NCBI RefSeq assembly: GCF_947623445.1
Contig: NC_135246.1
Coordinates: 14,305,856 to 14,369,855 of the forward strand
DNA length: 64,000 bases
Source: Clavelina lepadiformis
Taxonomy: Eukaryota; Chordata; Ascidiacea; Aplousobranchia; Clavelinidae
Reading direction: 5' to 3'
Below are positions 1-11,487 of this stretch, in pieces. Numbering within the stretch: position 1 is the stretch's first letter; every line of letters begins with the position of its first letter. Below the pieces are notes generated by a model. It worked only from the letters and a program-made list of their open reading frames with translations, did no database searches and was not told the DNA's origin. The position numbers and the translations under genes were made by a program.

Positions 1-1
1 T

Positions 2-1534
2 CAAAGGGAAGAAAGTTGCAAACAACTTCAGCAAAAATCACTGTCTCCACAGCAACCGGTGATGCTATTGTCATTTAATTGAGCGCTTTGCCGAAAATAT
101 TTTCATTTCGTTTGTTTATTAGCATTATGCTGTTCAGGTTTCTTTTCATTTTATTGCACTTTTCGAAAACCCAGCGCTTATAATTTTCTGCATTCCTTTA
201 GAAGCCGGAACTTAGTTTACAAGCATCGGCTGCTTGGGGCAGTAGACAGCCGAGTTCGTCTTACTCCAACACTGCATCTGTGTGGGGACAGCCCGCCACA
301 ACACAGCAACAGCAATACTCTTTTTGGGATCAGGAGCAGACAACTAACAGTAGCAAACAAACATCCACCAAAACCACTTCAAAGCAACAAACTAAGGTAC
401 CGCATGAACAAGGTCTTAAATATTACGACTAAATGGATTTGTAAAACATCAACAAGCAGCTATAGTTGTCAACGTTGTCTGTTGTTGAAATAAGCCGATG
501 TAATAATCTTAGGCACGCAACAAGCAGAGTGCCGCAGCTTCGGCTGCCGAAAACAACAGCTTGGTGGCGCTCTTCCAGCAACAACAGCAGATGCAGCAGA
601 AGGATCCATTTGTGCAGTGGTGCGAAGAACAGATTGCTGATCTACCCGCTACTGGAAACCTTGATAGTAAGTTAGATCCAAGCAGTTTGAATACATATCA
701 TGCACCTTTAGCTTTTATAACTGGTCGACTTGGTCTTGGATTATCATGCAGATTAATCGTTTGGGTGCAGCACCCTATGATTTAAAGCTGCAAGAACAGT
801 GTTTATTGGCCTGTCGTGTCACATAAGAATTTATCACGGTGACCTATGTTCAGTTTCGACGTTCATCGCCTTTCTTCGCGACGTCGAGTCCCCTTATGAG
901 GTCAGAGATTACGTCACCTCTTATCTCGGAGAGACGAAAGCGTCACGCGAATTCGCCGAGGAATTCATAGAAAAACGATCAGCGCTCTCCGCTCAGCAGC
1001 AAACACACAAACAATCGCAGCAACAGCCAAAGAACCAGGTAAGACGTAAGATAAATAACTCCAACATCGGCTTGGAACGTCAACAACCTACGGTTAAACC
1101 AGTTCCAGCTATTAACACTCCTAACTGTCGGCTTTATGACAAAGGCGTCACAAGGCGTTTGGGAAACCGTAGGGGCGTCTAGTGACGCACCAGAAGTGGT
1201 GACGGGGAAAACGCGTCGCGGAAAAAGGAAGCAAAAAAAACTGCAGAAAGTGGATCCCAGCATATTAGGTACACTGGTACATTGTAGTCAGCATGTGTCT
1301 TTAACGCTTTATTTAACCTAAACTACTGACCAAATTAAACTTATCTACTGTATTCATCAATGATACTTCTAACTTTATGAAGTTTTACTACATTTTGGAA
1401 ATCATAGCAAAACGCGTTGGCCCGTTTGACCATATGTATATGATTTTTTAATGGTTCGTTTTATAGGATTCTCTGTAAATGCCGCCTCGGACAGATTGAA
1501 CATGGGTGAGATTGAAACACCAAACGACCGCTGA
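2..1534 (+). CDS. GIGYF: GIGYF (GRB10-interacting GYF protein), C-terminal exons, 5' partial
   Basis: Six exons are readable: 2-58 (cut by the window edge), 202-396, 513-666, 854-1038, 1109-1268 and 1467-1534, all with GT-AG borders and matching phases. The product is Gln-rich, then carries the GIGYF C-terminal signature: DPFVQWCEEQI, then FLRDVESPYEVRDYVTSYLG, then EFAEEFIEKR. It ends in a basic Lys stretch, VDPSILGFSVNA and RLNMGEIET, just before TGA at 1532-1534. This closely follows the end of vertebrate GIGYF1/2. Family members bind 4EHP through an N-terminal motif and proline-rich partners through a GYF domain, repressing translation and aiding mRNA decay in the cytoplasm. Those N-terminal parts lie left of the window. 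The family call is firm; GIGYF1 versus GIGYF2 cannot be decided, and a single invertebrate orthologue is likely. Confidence 0.93.
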
Positions 1535-2717
1535 CACCTTCAGACTCACGAACTCTTTCGCTGTATGGACATGTATGGAGTTTGATCAATTTGCTAAAAC
1601 TGATTGTAAGAGGATGCAGCAGGCCCGCATCGCAAGGTGCACCCACTGGGGCTCGCTAACAAAAACACAGCTCGTGAAACACTTGCAGACTGTAATTAGC
1701 ATTCCCGTTGCTAGACGTGCAGCCAATTCCGTTATGTTTCAAGTTAAGTTGCGTTTAATGTGTCGATGCGATGCTTCGCGCGTAAGTAATTTATTTATCT
1801 TTTCTATCTTTTTATCTTTCTTTATTGCTTGGAGTTTATTTCCGTTTGTTTTCGGTCAGTTCTTGATGCCACTTTGGCCATAAAGTCAGCCAAGCCGAGC
1901 ATGAGCTGCTATTTAATAAATCTACTCGACGTACGGCCCACTTCACCTTGCAATCATATTTAACTAAGACCAAGTTCGCCGAAATTGGTCTTACAAGGTC
2001 TTTCCTATGGTATTTCCGGATGTTTTATTCATTCTCGAAAAAAAACATTTCAAGTAGCTGCTTTTTCCAATCATGATGACGTGATACTATCACTGTGACG
2101 TTTTAATCCCGCGAGCCAGTGGACTTAAACTGATAGCATTTTCTGCTTGAAAGTTCCTCGCGTAGGACTTAGCGCTGTAGTCTGGTAGTGCTGTGTTGTG
2201 GAGTTGAAAGTAGTTCTGTGTCGTTTATCCGATTCAATTCACGGTGAGCATAGTTGAAGAAATATTTTTATTATTTTTATCATTGTACAATTTTCTACTT
2301 TCTTTTTTGCTGGATTTCTCAGGCTGGTGTACGCTAATTCGCGGCGGCCTTACGTACGCTCATCGACTTTTTTGTTACCTGTCTTGGCCGCTATGGATTG
2401 ATTAATTATTTTACTTGAAGGTGTCTCAGTGGTAAAATTGTTTTGATGGGACGCAGTTTTTAAAGGGAGCGTGAAATAAATGACTAGCTCTATGCTATAT
2501 ACGTGTTTGATTTCATGTGAATGCTTATCTGAATTGGTATTTTCCGAAAGCAACCAAAACATGAATATTGCAATCTATGTCTATTTGTCATGTCGCAACT
2601 TGAGCATGGACAATTAAAATAAACACAAAATTTAAACGGATTCAGGATGATTAGAATCTGGAGTTTTTGTTTCAAAATCCAACGATGCGTTATCAGGACT
2701 CAGCTGCGAGCAAATAT
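1535..2717. other. Intergenic, no gene recognised
   Basis: Between the GIGYF stop and the last exon of the opposite-strand membrane-protein gene I see no convincing exon. Two TGACGT half-CRE sites flank a GTGATA-C-TATCAC palindrome near 2077-2102, which could belong to a promoter, but no start was located. The rest is plain AT-rich sequence, including the 3' flanks of two convergent genes. Confidence 0.5.
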
Positions 2718-5700
2718 TCAAATAATGAAACCAATGTCTAAACGCAACTGAAGATTTCTATGGAAAAGACATTCTACCGTTATAGACTTCCTTCCTCCCC
2801 ATGATACGTGTTTGCTTCTTTCCAAGATGGAGTCGCTGTTTGTGATTGTGTCGTCATCACTAGGGTTGGTGATCACAGATACCTTCATGCAATTCAAGCG
2901 TTGCACAATATTTCTTACAAACTCAGGAAGCTAGAATTGATAGAGTTTGCTTTAATGTCAAATTAATTTATGCCAAAAAAGTCTTTGGTTACCGTACTAT
3001 AATTAGGAAAAACGTGGGCTGACGAGTAAATCTAACAATAAATCAGCATTGGGTAAAGAATTTCCAAGCGACTGCTATTTCTTGGACATACCCAGCAACA
3101 CACCTCCAACTCATACCTTTGTTTGTTTCTTGGCTAAAGTAGCCCCCATACCATCTCTCTCCATATTTAACCGAGTCTGCTCTAGTCTTGCCAAGCACAT
3201 TCCCACACCGATGCTAAAGAAGCAGATTGCAAAACTTATCGACGCCACTATAACAACGGACAAATACCTGTGACGAAAATTAGGGGATAAAAATTCTTTA
3301 TACACAACAGCATTGTGTAACATCATGTAAAGATATTGTGATAAATCAGAAAAGAAACAAATTTTGCACAAACAGCAATTTCCAAGAGCTCTTTTCCTAC
3401 GTCGATATAATTAATTAGGCCTACGCTCACACAACAGGAATGAACAAAATTTTGGTTGAAAAGGACATACTTATATGGACAAAGTATTAGATCAATAGTT
3501 AACGGAATGCAATTGTTGTACCAAATGTCAAAAAATTGTTTAACTCATACTTACATAATGGTTCAAAGGTGAGTGCACCCAAGGAATTGCACCCACACGC
3601 AATCGTACACGTTCACACTTTGGGGCTGCAAGAAACAAGTAGGCCTACTGTAATACATAAGGAAATACGTTACGTACCATGGATAACAGTTGAATGATTT
3701 AGGAAAGCGTATTTAGCCTAGCAAGTGGGTTACACGCATAGATATAATATAAACACTACATCGTTTATAAATCGTTATCATACTATATCTATGCTTAAAT
3801 GGCAACAAAATCGTTCTATACAGTGTTTCAAAATTGTACACTATAAATGACCAGCTATACTATTGTACGAATAATATTAGAATTTATTTGGTAATTTGCG
3901 CTTCGCACTTTTTGAACGGGTGACGGGGTGGTCAAACGTGGAAATTAAGCTAAATTCATTATAGTTCGCCCCTTCGGTGTTCGTTTTCCTCATTTATTCT
4001 AAAAAGTGGGAAAGCAAATTTTTCCTCTGCTCCCTTACTCTGAAACCCTAAGTACGCCTCTGATTCCGTGTGGGTGCAATCTTATGTGAGTGTAATTTCG
4101 TATTGGTTTAATCCCTTGTGGGTGCAATTTCATGTGGCTGTAAATTCTGCAATTGCGTGTGGCGCAATTCCGTTTATAAACGATATAGTGTGTATATTAC
4201 ACCTATGCGTGTAACCCGCCAGCTAGGCTAAAAATGTTTTCTTAAATCATTTTACTGCTCTACGGTACGTAACCTACGTAACGTACTTCCTTATGTATTA
4301 CACTAATTACAGTACTTGTTTTTTGCAGTCACCTAGACCGGACGTGTGCAATTGCGTGTGGCAGCAATCCTGTGTGGTTGCAATTACGTTGGGTGCAATG
4401 TCGTTGCCACCTTACGTAACATACCAACTTTAACTGTTTAGTGTAGGCCTATATATAGCCGAAATAAAGCAAAATTCTTTACCATGCTCTCTGGAAATGT
4501 AACAAGCACTTACAAATTGTAATGTAGTCGCATTTTGTCCTCGACCTTATTCCGCGTAATGGAAGTTAATTTTATCCGATCATATTCAATACAAAGGATA
4601 CAAGCAACCAGAGCAATAGTGCTCGCCAACATGTGAAGTAATACCTGGAAAACATAATAGCACAGTCCAATCATATACTTGAGCTCAGACTCAAGTGGTA
4701 TTAAGTACCAAGTACCATTACTTGATCGCACTTAAATTAAGATAATTGTGAACAAGAGGATGTAGTCGTGGAGTACAGGCTAACAGATACTTAAAAAATA
4801 AAGGCATAGATTGATAGAGAAGAGCGTATGCAGTAGGCTATACTTACCGCATTGCCTCGTCTTTTGAAGATACAAAAAAAGTCCATGGCTGCTGATAATC
4901 CCAGCTGTCGATAAAAATCTGTTTAATTTCTAATTTATGGTTGTCATAACCGAAGTGGCTTATTAGTCTTTATTACAGGCATCACAACAATAAGCAAATT
5001 TTCAGCAACAAAAGGTAAATATGTTTCTTGTGTATGATCAAATTACCAACCATAAACGAGGAGCAGATAGGAGCTATACTGTCGGCGCGAATCACGTTGG
5101 CGTTATGAGTCTGAAAGTTCATGTCGATGGTGGTAGCTCTTAAAATGACAAATAACCTTACTTTAATTAAGTCTCTGCTTAATTAAAATTTTTTGGTATT
5201 ACTCAGTTTCGTGGTTATTAAAAATCTAGTTAGACGCAAGCTATGTATTATGATGGCCAGGAGGGCCGAGGGTCTATTAACTTATATCTCAACATCAGCT
5301 TGAAGCTGTATACCGGATCCTGAGCTGTTAATAAGTAATTAATAATACGTTAAATGGGATATCTGTTTAAGCATTTGTTACCCTGTTGTAAAATTCACCA
5401 TTTAAAATAAATTCTTACAAATTAGTATAAATTTGAATAAATCTATAAAAGTTAAAACGAATTTATATAAATTTGAAAATAGTAAGCAGCTGAGAATAGA
5501 TAGCAGCTAGAACTCTGTATGTAGCATTTTAACCGCCAATTGGGTGCAATGTATTGTTTGTTTAATTATCATCCCATCACATCTCACTATCATCTCCTTT
5601 AAATTCACATCTTTATAAATTAAATCAATAAAATTTAATCAATTAATCGAATCAATAAGTTCTGATTTACTTTTATTGTTTGAATTAAAGCCGATGGCTC

Positions 5701-7547
5701 AATTAAACCTTAAATAAGTCAGTTTATTAGGAGCATTTTAAAGATATGTAGGTTATACAAATTGAAGCAATGGCCGAATAATTAATTATATATTAAAACC
5801 ACTTAATCGGCCAAAAAGCTAACACCTTAAATAATCGGAAAAATAGTCAATAAAGTCAATTATTTATCGATTATTTGTAAATTAATTATTTTTATTGCAG
5901 TTTTAAAATGTACTTCAATGTCTTAATTGGTTTCTTTATTTTTATTGAATTATAGATAGAATTTTATTGAGTTTTTATCATATTTTAGAAACTTGTCCAA
6001 AATTACTTAATATAAGTTGTAAATTTTTAAATAGCCTTAGGTTAAAATGAATTTGTTTAATTTGTGTAATATATTTTTATTTGTAAGTATTTTTCAAAAC
6101 TTACATGTGAAGAAGCTCTTTTGACTTAAGAGGGTATCTTTACTTAATTTACCTGTTAAATTATCTGACTCTATTGTTGATTGTGGTTAGAATACTCTAA
6201 CACTGTGGCAGTCAGTTGGCTACTGGCTGCAACAAATATGCTTACAAGTGAAGGCGTTAATTTGAAATTACGTACATGTTTTAACGCAAGATCAAGTGAA
6301 CCGCATCTTGAAAACTGTGGTTCTACAAGTTTTACAAGAGTTCATTTTCAACGAATCCGACAGACATTCAGTCAGCGATCTCTGTCTCTCTTTGTCATTC
6401 TGATCACTCATAAAAATTCTAGCTTTTATAGTGTGTAGATGGGGAGTTGAAATTTGCGACGTGGTAAACAACAGGTATCAGATGCATACGGGACCTAGTT
6501 TGCTATAAAACTTTATAGGGGACAAACTTGGTGTGATATGCATTGGCAGTTACAGAATACAGTGCCAAATAGGATAAACTATGATAAATATCAAAACTTT
6601 GGGATGACATGTCTCCCCGTGCCTCCTTAAAATAGATCCTTGCTACAGTCGCATGCTACCAATATCCGACAAACTTAAGACTTCCTGCATTTTATCCCGC
6701 GATGGCGCTCAGTGGTCTAGCAAATTCATGCTATGTAATGGGAAAAGCACGAGATAGTAAAGAAAACTTCCTTACGATAGTTTACATACACACAAACAAG
6801 TTAGTAATACAATAGGTTAATACAGTAGAACGTAATCGATATTCGGAAATATTTTAACTGCAAATATGTAAAGAGTTTTTGTCCATAATTGTAGGATTTT
6901 GTATAAACTATACAGTGCGCGTCAAGACCGAAGGGCATTTGTTCCTATCTTGTATACTTTAAGACGAAAGTGATTTTTGACACCTATGGTAAGTTTTATA
7001 AGTGAAAGATAAACAGCAAGCTTACCGATCAGCAGCACCAGCGCCAAACACAGCTTTGTGAATGATGATTGCTTTGTCATCGTAAGTATATACGGTATCT
7101 GGAGTAAAAGTGGTGCTTGGGTGCAGATTTAAATCATTTTCTTTTAGACTGCCGACACTGATCAGAATTATTCCCAAGACCTGCAGTGGAACAAGGTGTA
7201 GTACCTGCAAAACGTTGTGAGTGGTATAACAGTAGCCTAAGTTGCAGTACAAAAAGTTTTAAAGAATGAAATAATCTATCCATAAGTGGATCTATGGTTG
7301 TTAGCACATTAACAATAAATTTGATGTTTGTTGAGAAGGTTTTTTACTTTCAAAGAAATTATTTGTAATGTTTCAAGTCTTATATGTATGATTGTTTATT
7401 TGTAATTTACCTTTAAAATGCCAAATGTACCGAGCACAAGGCTTGTATCTAAGTTGAACACCGAATCCTCCAGGTTTAATGTTTCGTCTGGTACCCGGTT
7501 AAAATCGCGTCGTAAATGTCTATACATTGTGACATAAAAATGACACA
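2718..7547 (-). CDS. Unrecognised multi-pass membrane protein gene (tetraspan-like), exon model incomplete
   Basis: Candidate exons in coding order are 7547-7411, 7204-7026, about 4902-4848, 4644-4514, 3267-3117 and 2882-2718 (TGA stop). Splice sites and phases fit between the first two and among the last four, but the 7026 to 4902 junction does not agree in phase, so an exon is missing or these are two genes. Hydrophobic segments are VLHLVPLQVLGIILISVG (exon 2), LLHMLASTIALVACILCI (exon 4) and YLSVVIVASISFAICFFSIG (exon 5), each followed by charged residues; the tail is polar with an acidic DDDTITNSDS stretch. The first helix resembles MS4A or related tetraspan proteins, but this is only a resemblance and no function is assigned. 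A further 5' exon near 7609-7655 is possible. The intron between exons 4 and 5 holds the foldback repeat at 3566-4413. Confidence 0.45.
3566..4413. repeat. Foldback element with long (about 200 bp) imperfect terminal inverted repeats
   Basis: The left arm (about 3566-3780) reads as the reverse complement of the right arm (about 4170-4413). Matching blocks include GTAATACATAAGGAA (left) against TTCCTTATGTATTAC (right), the TTAGCCTAGC segment, GGGTTACACGCATAG, and TATCGTTTATAAA near the inner ends. The outer ends are built from degenerate repeats of a GTGTGGGTGCAAT unit and begin with AAGGTG. No coding potential was seen between the arms. Its family is unknown; it behaves like a foldback or long-TIR non-autonomous DNA transposon and lies inside an intron. 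Confidence 0.75.
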
Positions 7548-9445
7548 CTAAAAATAGAAATTCTATCAGAGGTCCATAAACGCAGAATTACCTCGAGTTC
7601 TTTCCTTTTTCCTTATCCGTTTCGGACTTGCTTTCTATTTGTAATGGAAGTCCACTGTAATTATAAACAACATTTGGTTAATCAAACTCTGAAGTTTGCA
7701 AACTTCCCTTGCTAACACTCTTTTCTGCTACAATACACTAAGGTTTGTTGCCCATTATAGTTTATAAACCAAGCACAAGACATGTTTATGAACTTGAACA
7801 AGGTTTGTAGTCTCTCACTTGCTAGATAATATTGATTTTAAGTTGTTTTTCTGCATCTTCTTATACACGCCGGCGCGCTTTTAGCGATTTAGTTTGCTAT
7901 TTTTCAACATCAGTAAAAAATGTCTAACGTAAAATGTGCCACTACGAAATCCCTACTTGCAAAACATTCCTGCCGAAAAATGTGCCACTCTAATTTTTTG
8001 TGTTCGATATAATTAGCCTGTTGCAGGACGCTGAAGCCACACATGTTGTATTCAAACAAGGGTTACTAATCTGTCAGCTACCTGTTTCACATAAGTAAAT
8101 TTTCCGCTATTTGATAAAGTTTTTCTATAACTTGAAATATAGTTTGATACGTTTTCGCGAATTGAAGCTGTAGACGTGGAAAACGAAGTGCAGAAAATGG
8201 CGTTACCGCAATTTTCTTTACCGTCTTTTTTTATTGCTTTTTATAATTATAAATTTAGCAAGTGTTAGGACACAGGAACATAAATTACACACAAACAGTT
8301 GCAGCTCCTCACATTTCTTGCTTCAACCATTCCACTGAACTTTTTTCGCTTTTATGCGTGTGTATAAGGGCTATACTGTCTGAATTTTTTTGGGGGCGAA
8401 TTACAAATAGTTCTTCTGTCAGAATATACGCAAAACGCACAGTGAAACTTAACCTAAAAAAAACTATAGTATTTGACCACAAGGGTAGCCTACTCGAGCA
8501 CTTTACAGAAAATACCGTCGTTGTACCGTATGTTAAATTTTTCACTACTTCACAGCGACGTTTGAATAATTTATAGCTTTTTTGCTATCTTCAACATTTC
8601 CGTACACTGCAGAAATATACATCTTAAAACTACTCAGTCAGGCATTTGCAAAACCTATCCTAAGAAGTAATCTTAAAGCACGATTGAGCGAAACGAATTG
8701 TGTTTAGGCCTAATTATCTTTGTTTTTACATCGGATAAATTACATACAAACTTCCATTCTATCAGTAAAATAATTTCTATAAAATGTCAGACCATAATTT
8801 AACAAAAATTATCCAGATATATCAATCATATGTTCCCACCTTTTCAAAAATATTTTTCCTCTTCAAGTGCTGCTGTTGATCTGCATTTTAGCACTTCGCA
8901 CAAACATAATCCAGCTAGAATGATAATAATAGTCCATTAGGGCGATTGCCTTTGCGTGTTGTGTTTTTTTTACATCCCTACCATGCTGTGATGCTGTATA
9001 TAGATAATAACAAATGCAGAGATAGGTTATAATGTATAACGGATCTTGATCAAATATATTGATCGCCTTTTTTGGCGTAATCGAAATGCGGACCGAAACA
9101 TACTATATATAAGCTTAAAAAGGCCTTTTTAATTAAATTTGTTCTATTGTCGTACGCAAAAAAACGTTTTGACGTTAAAACTTTCTCTTGCTGTGAGCAC
9201 TTTACGTACAAAAAGTACTGAAACTATCATCAAAAATGTTACGTGACTTCGCAAAACCTTATGCCTATACCCATAATTTTTTTTATTAGCTGTACAACTT
9301 CTATTTGCTACATTTTGGTGTTTAACCTAATGTATTTGCGTTTTGGTAGATAGAACGGTCCCTACAGGCCTATGTATTTTGTAAGTGTGATCTTGTATAT
9401 AAATACAGTAAACCGTTTCAATCAATCATTTGTTTTTCGCCAGAA

Positions 9446-9590
9446 GTCCGGTGGGAACGAAAAAATCAAATCAGTTGATATTATCATGAGCTAATGAACG
9501 GGAAAAAATGACAAAACCGAGATGGCTTAAAACGTGCTCAAAAAGTTAAGTTAATATTTGCTGATAACAACTAGCACAGCCACTAAACCC
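9446..9590 (+). repeat. Dispersed repeat family A, copy 1
   Basis: Shares a colinear core of about 150 bp with 17181-17324 (+) and 60868-61002 (-). Common blocks are CAATGAACGGGAAAAAGTGAC-like sequence, GGCTTAAAACGTGCT, and a GATAACAACTAGCACAGCC end followed by CACTAAACCC. It has no coding potential. It may be a SINE-like or short MITE family; this copy is the most diverged of the three in its 5' arm. Confidence 0.7.
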
Positions 9591-10078
9591 AACATTTTCA
9601 GAAATGGACGGTACCGTGGTAGTCCTACCATATATTCCGAAGTACTGTACAGCAGCGAATTGTGTAATCATTTGGTTACATTAATTATTCTCGCACGATG
9701 CTGTGGCGATTGACACCATGCCAACGTCACGACATTGGACAATTTCCTTTTATTTATGTGTTTTATTTCTGCTTTTACACTGTGTTTATTTGTTTTAATT
9801 TCCTTGTTTACATTCCTTAATTAATTTCGCATTGATTGCTTTGCGTTATATTCCGTTCACCGTTTATCAAGTCATTCAGTTGTTCATGTGTCTTACGTTA
9901 CGAATTCAATACCGTTTTATTTTCTTTTACGTGTAGGCCCATCGATCCCTACGAAAGCGCTGCCTTGAAAGACTCGCAACCTCATAAGGAGAAAAGATTA
10001 GTTCCGTTCTTGCTGTAGGTTATGACAAGGATCACGAAAGCCCTGTCAGCCGTCGTCAAAGCCGGTTTTCATGATAGT

Positions 10079-10221
10079 GTGACGATTACGTCACGAGTTG
10101 TTTTTCGAAATACTTGAATTTTATTTAGGGATTTTGCAATGCAGTTGTTGACTGGACTTGAATTCTCCTTAATGACGTCAGATAAATCACCTCGCTTGAA
10201 CTGGTGTGTCACATATATATA
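10079..10221 (+). promoter_or_regulatory. Promoter-like cluster: two CRE-type sites plus TATA
   Basis: A GTGACGATTACGTCAC palindrome (10079-10094), a perfect CRE TGACGTCA (10173-10180) and a TATATATA box (10214-10221) lie in order within 145 bp, followed by a pyrimidine-rich stretch. This resembles a CREB/ATF-responsive core promoter for + strand transcription. No coding exon was identified downstream, so the target could be a non-coding transcript or an unrecognised gene. The sites are seen; activity is inferred. Confidence 0.35.
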
Positions 10222-10380
10222 CCGATGTAATGTTTACAATCTTTCCTTTTTACCGTTCTCACTTGTTAATCACAGTGCAATGTAACATTCAGTAAGCTTT
10301 GCCCGAAGGTGAAAGCCTTCGTATCTGATAATAAAAAATAAAAATGGGAACTTTATTTTATTTAGTAATTTGTATAGACA

Positions 10381-10426
10381 GAATTAAGCAACTAACAGTT
10401 GCTTAATTCAACAACAACAACAACAA
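10381..10426. repeat. Perfect 13-bp hairpin followed by a (CAA)n microsatellite
   Basis: GAATTAAGCAACT and its exact reverse complement are separated by the three bases AAC (10381-10409). The right arm runs directly into a short (CAA)n tract, about six units, ending near 10426. There is no T-run or tRNA/snRNA signature, so an RNA gene is not supported. Confidence 0.6.
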
Positions 10427-11386
10427 TCACGCCGTTTGAGAAATGAGAACTCATATCATCGAAGCAGAAGTAAAACAAGGGATCAACCATCAATCGTCCT
10501 CGCTCATATTCTAACAATTACCACCAGCTTACGCGGTCATTATGACAGATGAGTTTGTTGCGTAATACTTCACACGAGTAATACACAAACGAAATTTTAA
10601 TTTGTCATAATAGCTGGCAGTTTCTCAGAAGACCGCTCGAAGAGCGTCGTTGCTCAACAGTAGGAACGGTCACAAAGCCTTTGAGCTTCGCTGCTTTTTC
10701 CTGTTCATTGGTTGTTAAAACGCTATAGAATGACAGAAAATAAACAATACAATGTAATACGACCCTGCCTCTCTAAATCACTAATCAGTAATTATGTGAC
10801 TTCACGAATTGTAGGGTGCTACCATAGAATACGAAAAACCCTTTTTTAGAACACCCGTTTTATAGATAACGCGTTTCTTTAGTTATACTAAAATCTGGGT
10901 TTTATGGTGCTTGTCAGAAACAGCAGACTGCAATTGGTGAAGTCACGAGAAACATTAACACGTGCTCACGTAAAACTTAAAACTACTTTTGAAACACTGA
11001 GAAGTTGAGAACCAAAAAGATTAGCCAACATCTGCGATCTGCTACAAAATGAATGATGGTTTCATCAACAGCTGAAACCGAGTTTTTGTTTGACTATTTG
11101 TCCTCTCTGCTTTTGTATGTAGGTCATGTTTTCAATGTGGCTCGACGCCAACGCCCACACCTCCATTGCTTGTCGGACGACGGGACAACAAGAGCTCTAT
11201 GCAAGTACGGTACTAATTTTACTACTGGAGTTAGTGGAGTACAAGTACCGTAATTAGTTTCAAAAGCATTCGAGTTCAAGTATACAAATACCAAGCTAGG
11301 TGGCCAGCAGCAAATAGCCTACTCAGCGTAGGTACTGGAGTAGTTTCTTGCAATATAGAAATTATGGAATACTGATATACAGGTTT

Positions 11387-11487
11387 CGGGTCAGTATACA
11401 AGTGCACAACCAGATGACATCACAATTTTAGTAGCTGATGGGGTCTAGCATACAAAGGCATCATGTGGTTGTGCACTTGCATACCCC
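11387..11487. mobile_element. Small palindromic MITE, copy 1
   Basis: Terminal inverted repeats of about 22 bp: the left GTATACAAGTGCACAACCA pairs with the right TGGTTGTGCACTTGCATAC. Inside is GGGGTCTAGCATACAAA, which recurs in 39179-39271. Non-coding and about 100 bp long. Superfamily not assigned. Confidence 0.65.

Noticed and set aside
8262-8576. 104-codon frame overlapping an opposite-strand frame of similar length
   Set aside because: Mutual shadow frames without recognisable protein features.
9947-10018. Terminal-exon-like segment after a TGTAG acceptor
   Set aside because: No upstream exon with matching phase or recognisable protein; kept only as a note.
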